A stretch of DNA of 64,000 nt from assembly GCA_963854735.1 (NCBI GenBank), contig OY978103.1, forward strand, positions 434,001 to 498,000, given 5' to 3'. This DNA is from Marvania coccoides (Eukaryota > Chlorophyta > Trebouxiophyceae > Chlorellales > Chlorellaceae). Position numbers and translations under genes: made by a program. Shown here piece by piece: positions 63,881 to 64,000 of the stretch. The notes beneath the pieces are model-generated. The model did not search any database, was not told the DNA's origin, and saw only the letters and a program-made list of their open reading frames with translations. Every line of letters starts with the position of its first letter. Positions within the stretch are counted from its first letter, which is position 1.

Positions 63881-64000
63881 TCAGGGCGCCCCGCCGCGGT
63901 TCATCCTCTCGTTCACCCTCCTCACCACCTCCTGGACGTGCTCAATGTGGAGAACGCCATCTGGCAGGGTGGCCACCACAGCAGCCATCTCTTCCCTACA
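63881..64000 (-). CDS. C-terminal end of an unidentified gene (clipped)
   Basis: On the minus strand the last 39 codons before a TGA at 63883-63881 read as protein-like sequence (REEMAAVVATLPDGVLHIEH, then VQEVVRRVNERMNRGGAP). The GC-rich codon usage matches the other genes here. It is too short for a family call; the amphipathic helix VQEVVRRVNERM is the only visible structure. Confidence 0.5.
   Translation of the reverse strand, partial: CREEMAAVVATLPDGVLHIEHVQEVVRRVNERMNRGGAP

Overview
The window is nuclear DNA of a eukaryote. Nearly every gene is split by short introns (about 60-230 nt) that are AT- and pyrimidine-rich, while the exons are GC-rich. I recognise 25 protein-coding genes plus one clipped at each end of the window, with little spacing between them. 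The gene set points to a plastid-bearing protist, most likely an alga: an ABA4-like (DUF4281) membrane protein, a plastid-type anion/phosphate transporter with a plain transit-type leader, a second protein with a plastid-type leader, a Rubisco-LSMT-like SET protein, a nucleobase-ascorbate-type permease and a UGA-encoded selenoprotein. The leaders lack a preceding signal peptide, which fits a primary (green-type) plastid better than a secondary one. I cannot name the species.

Layout. 1-831: SAM methyltransferase (minus, clipped). 2268-5332: tandem pair of CID8-13-like two-RRM proteins. 6236-7915: PAM2-motif protein. 8626-9948: CDIN1/C15orf41-type nuclease. 11094-11765: orphan ORF. 12870-14469: four-TM orphan. 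14679-15300: ABA4-like. 15686-16930: Nudix CoA hydrolase. 17227-19240: GPR107-like. 19899-20569 and 20890-22621: divergent pair of plastid-type proteins. 22796-23706: FLASH-like coiled-coil protein. 24177-25757 and 27267-29688: tandem SAND-domain regulators. 30070-30968: 3-hydroxyacyl-CoA dehydratase. 31208-33101: SET protein. 33406-34769: SRAP/HMCES. 35196-37083: COBW GTPase. 38199-40109: methyltransferase. 40694-41047: Rdx/SelW-like selenoprotein with a 3' SECIS. 41974-44710: nucleobase permease. 45.9-53.35 kb: nested LINE-type retrotransposons. 53996-55782: secreted orphan. 56709-60861: sortilin/VPS10. 61177-62206: mitochondrial bL25. 62340-63557: JMJD7. 63881-64000: clipped C-terminus.

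The genes do not form one pathway. Several share themes: mRNA/poly(A)-binding-protein biology (two CID-like proteins next to a PAM2 protein, and a FLASH-like protein), DNA repair/nuclease functions (CDIN1, SRAP with PCNA-binding motifs) and the endomembrane system (GPR107-like, sortilin, HACD).

The strongest unusual signals are the selenoprotein, whose UGA codon would make ordinary gene callers truncate it; a LINE in which the gag-like and endonuclease/RT parts share one frame and are separated by a single UGA; a high share of GC-AG introns (about 6 of 64 modelled); and a second LINE family known here mostly from very short, near-identical 3'-end copies. All gene models were assembled by eye from splice consensus and reading phase. 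Exon edges have not been tested against transcripts.
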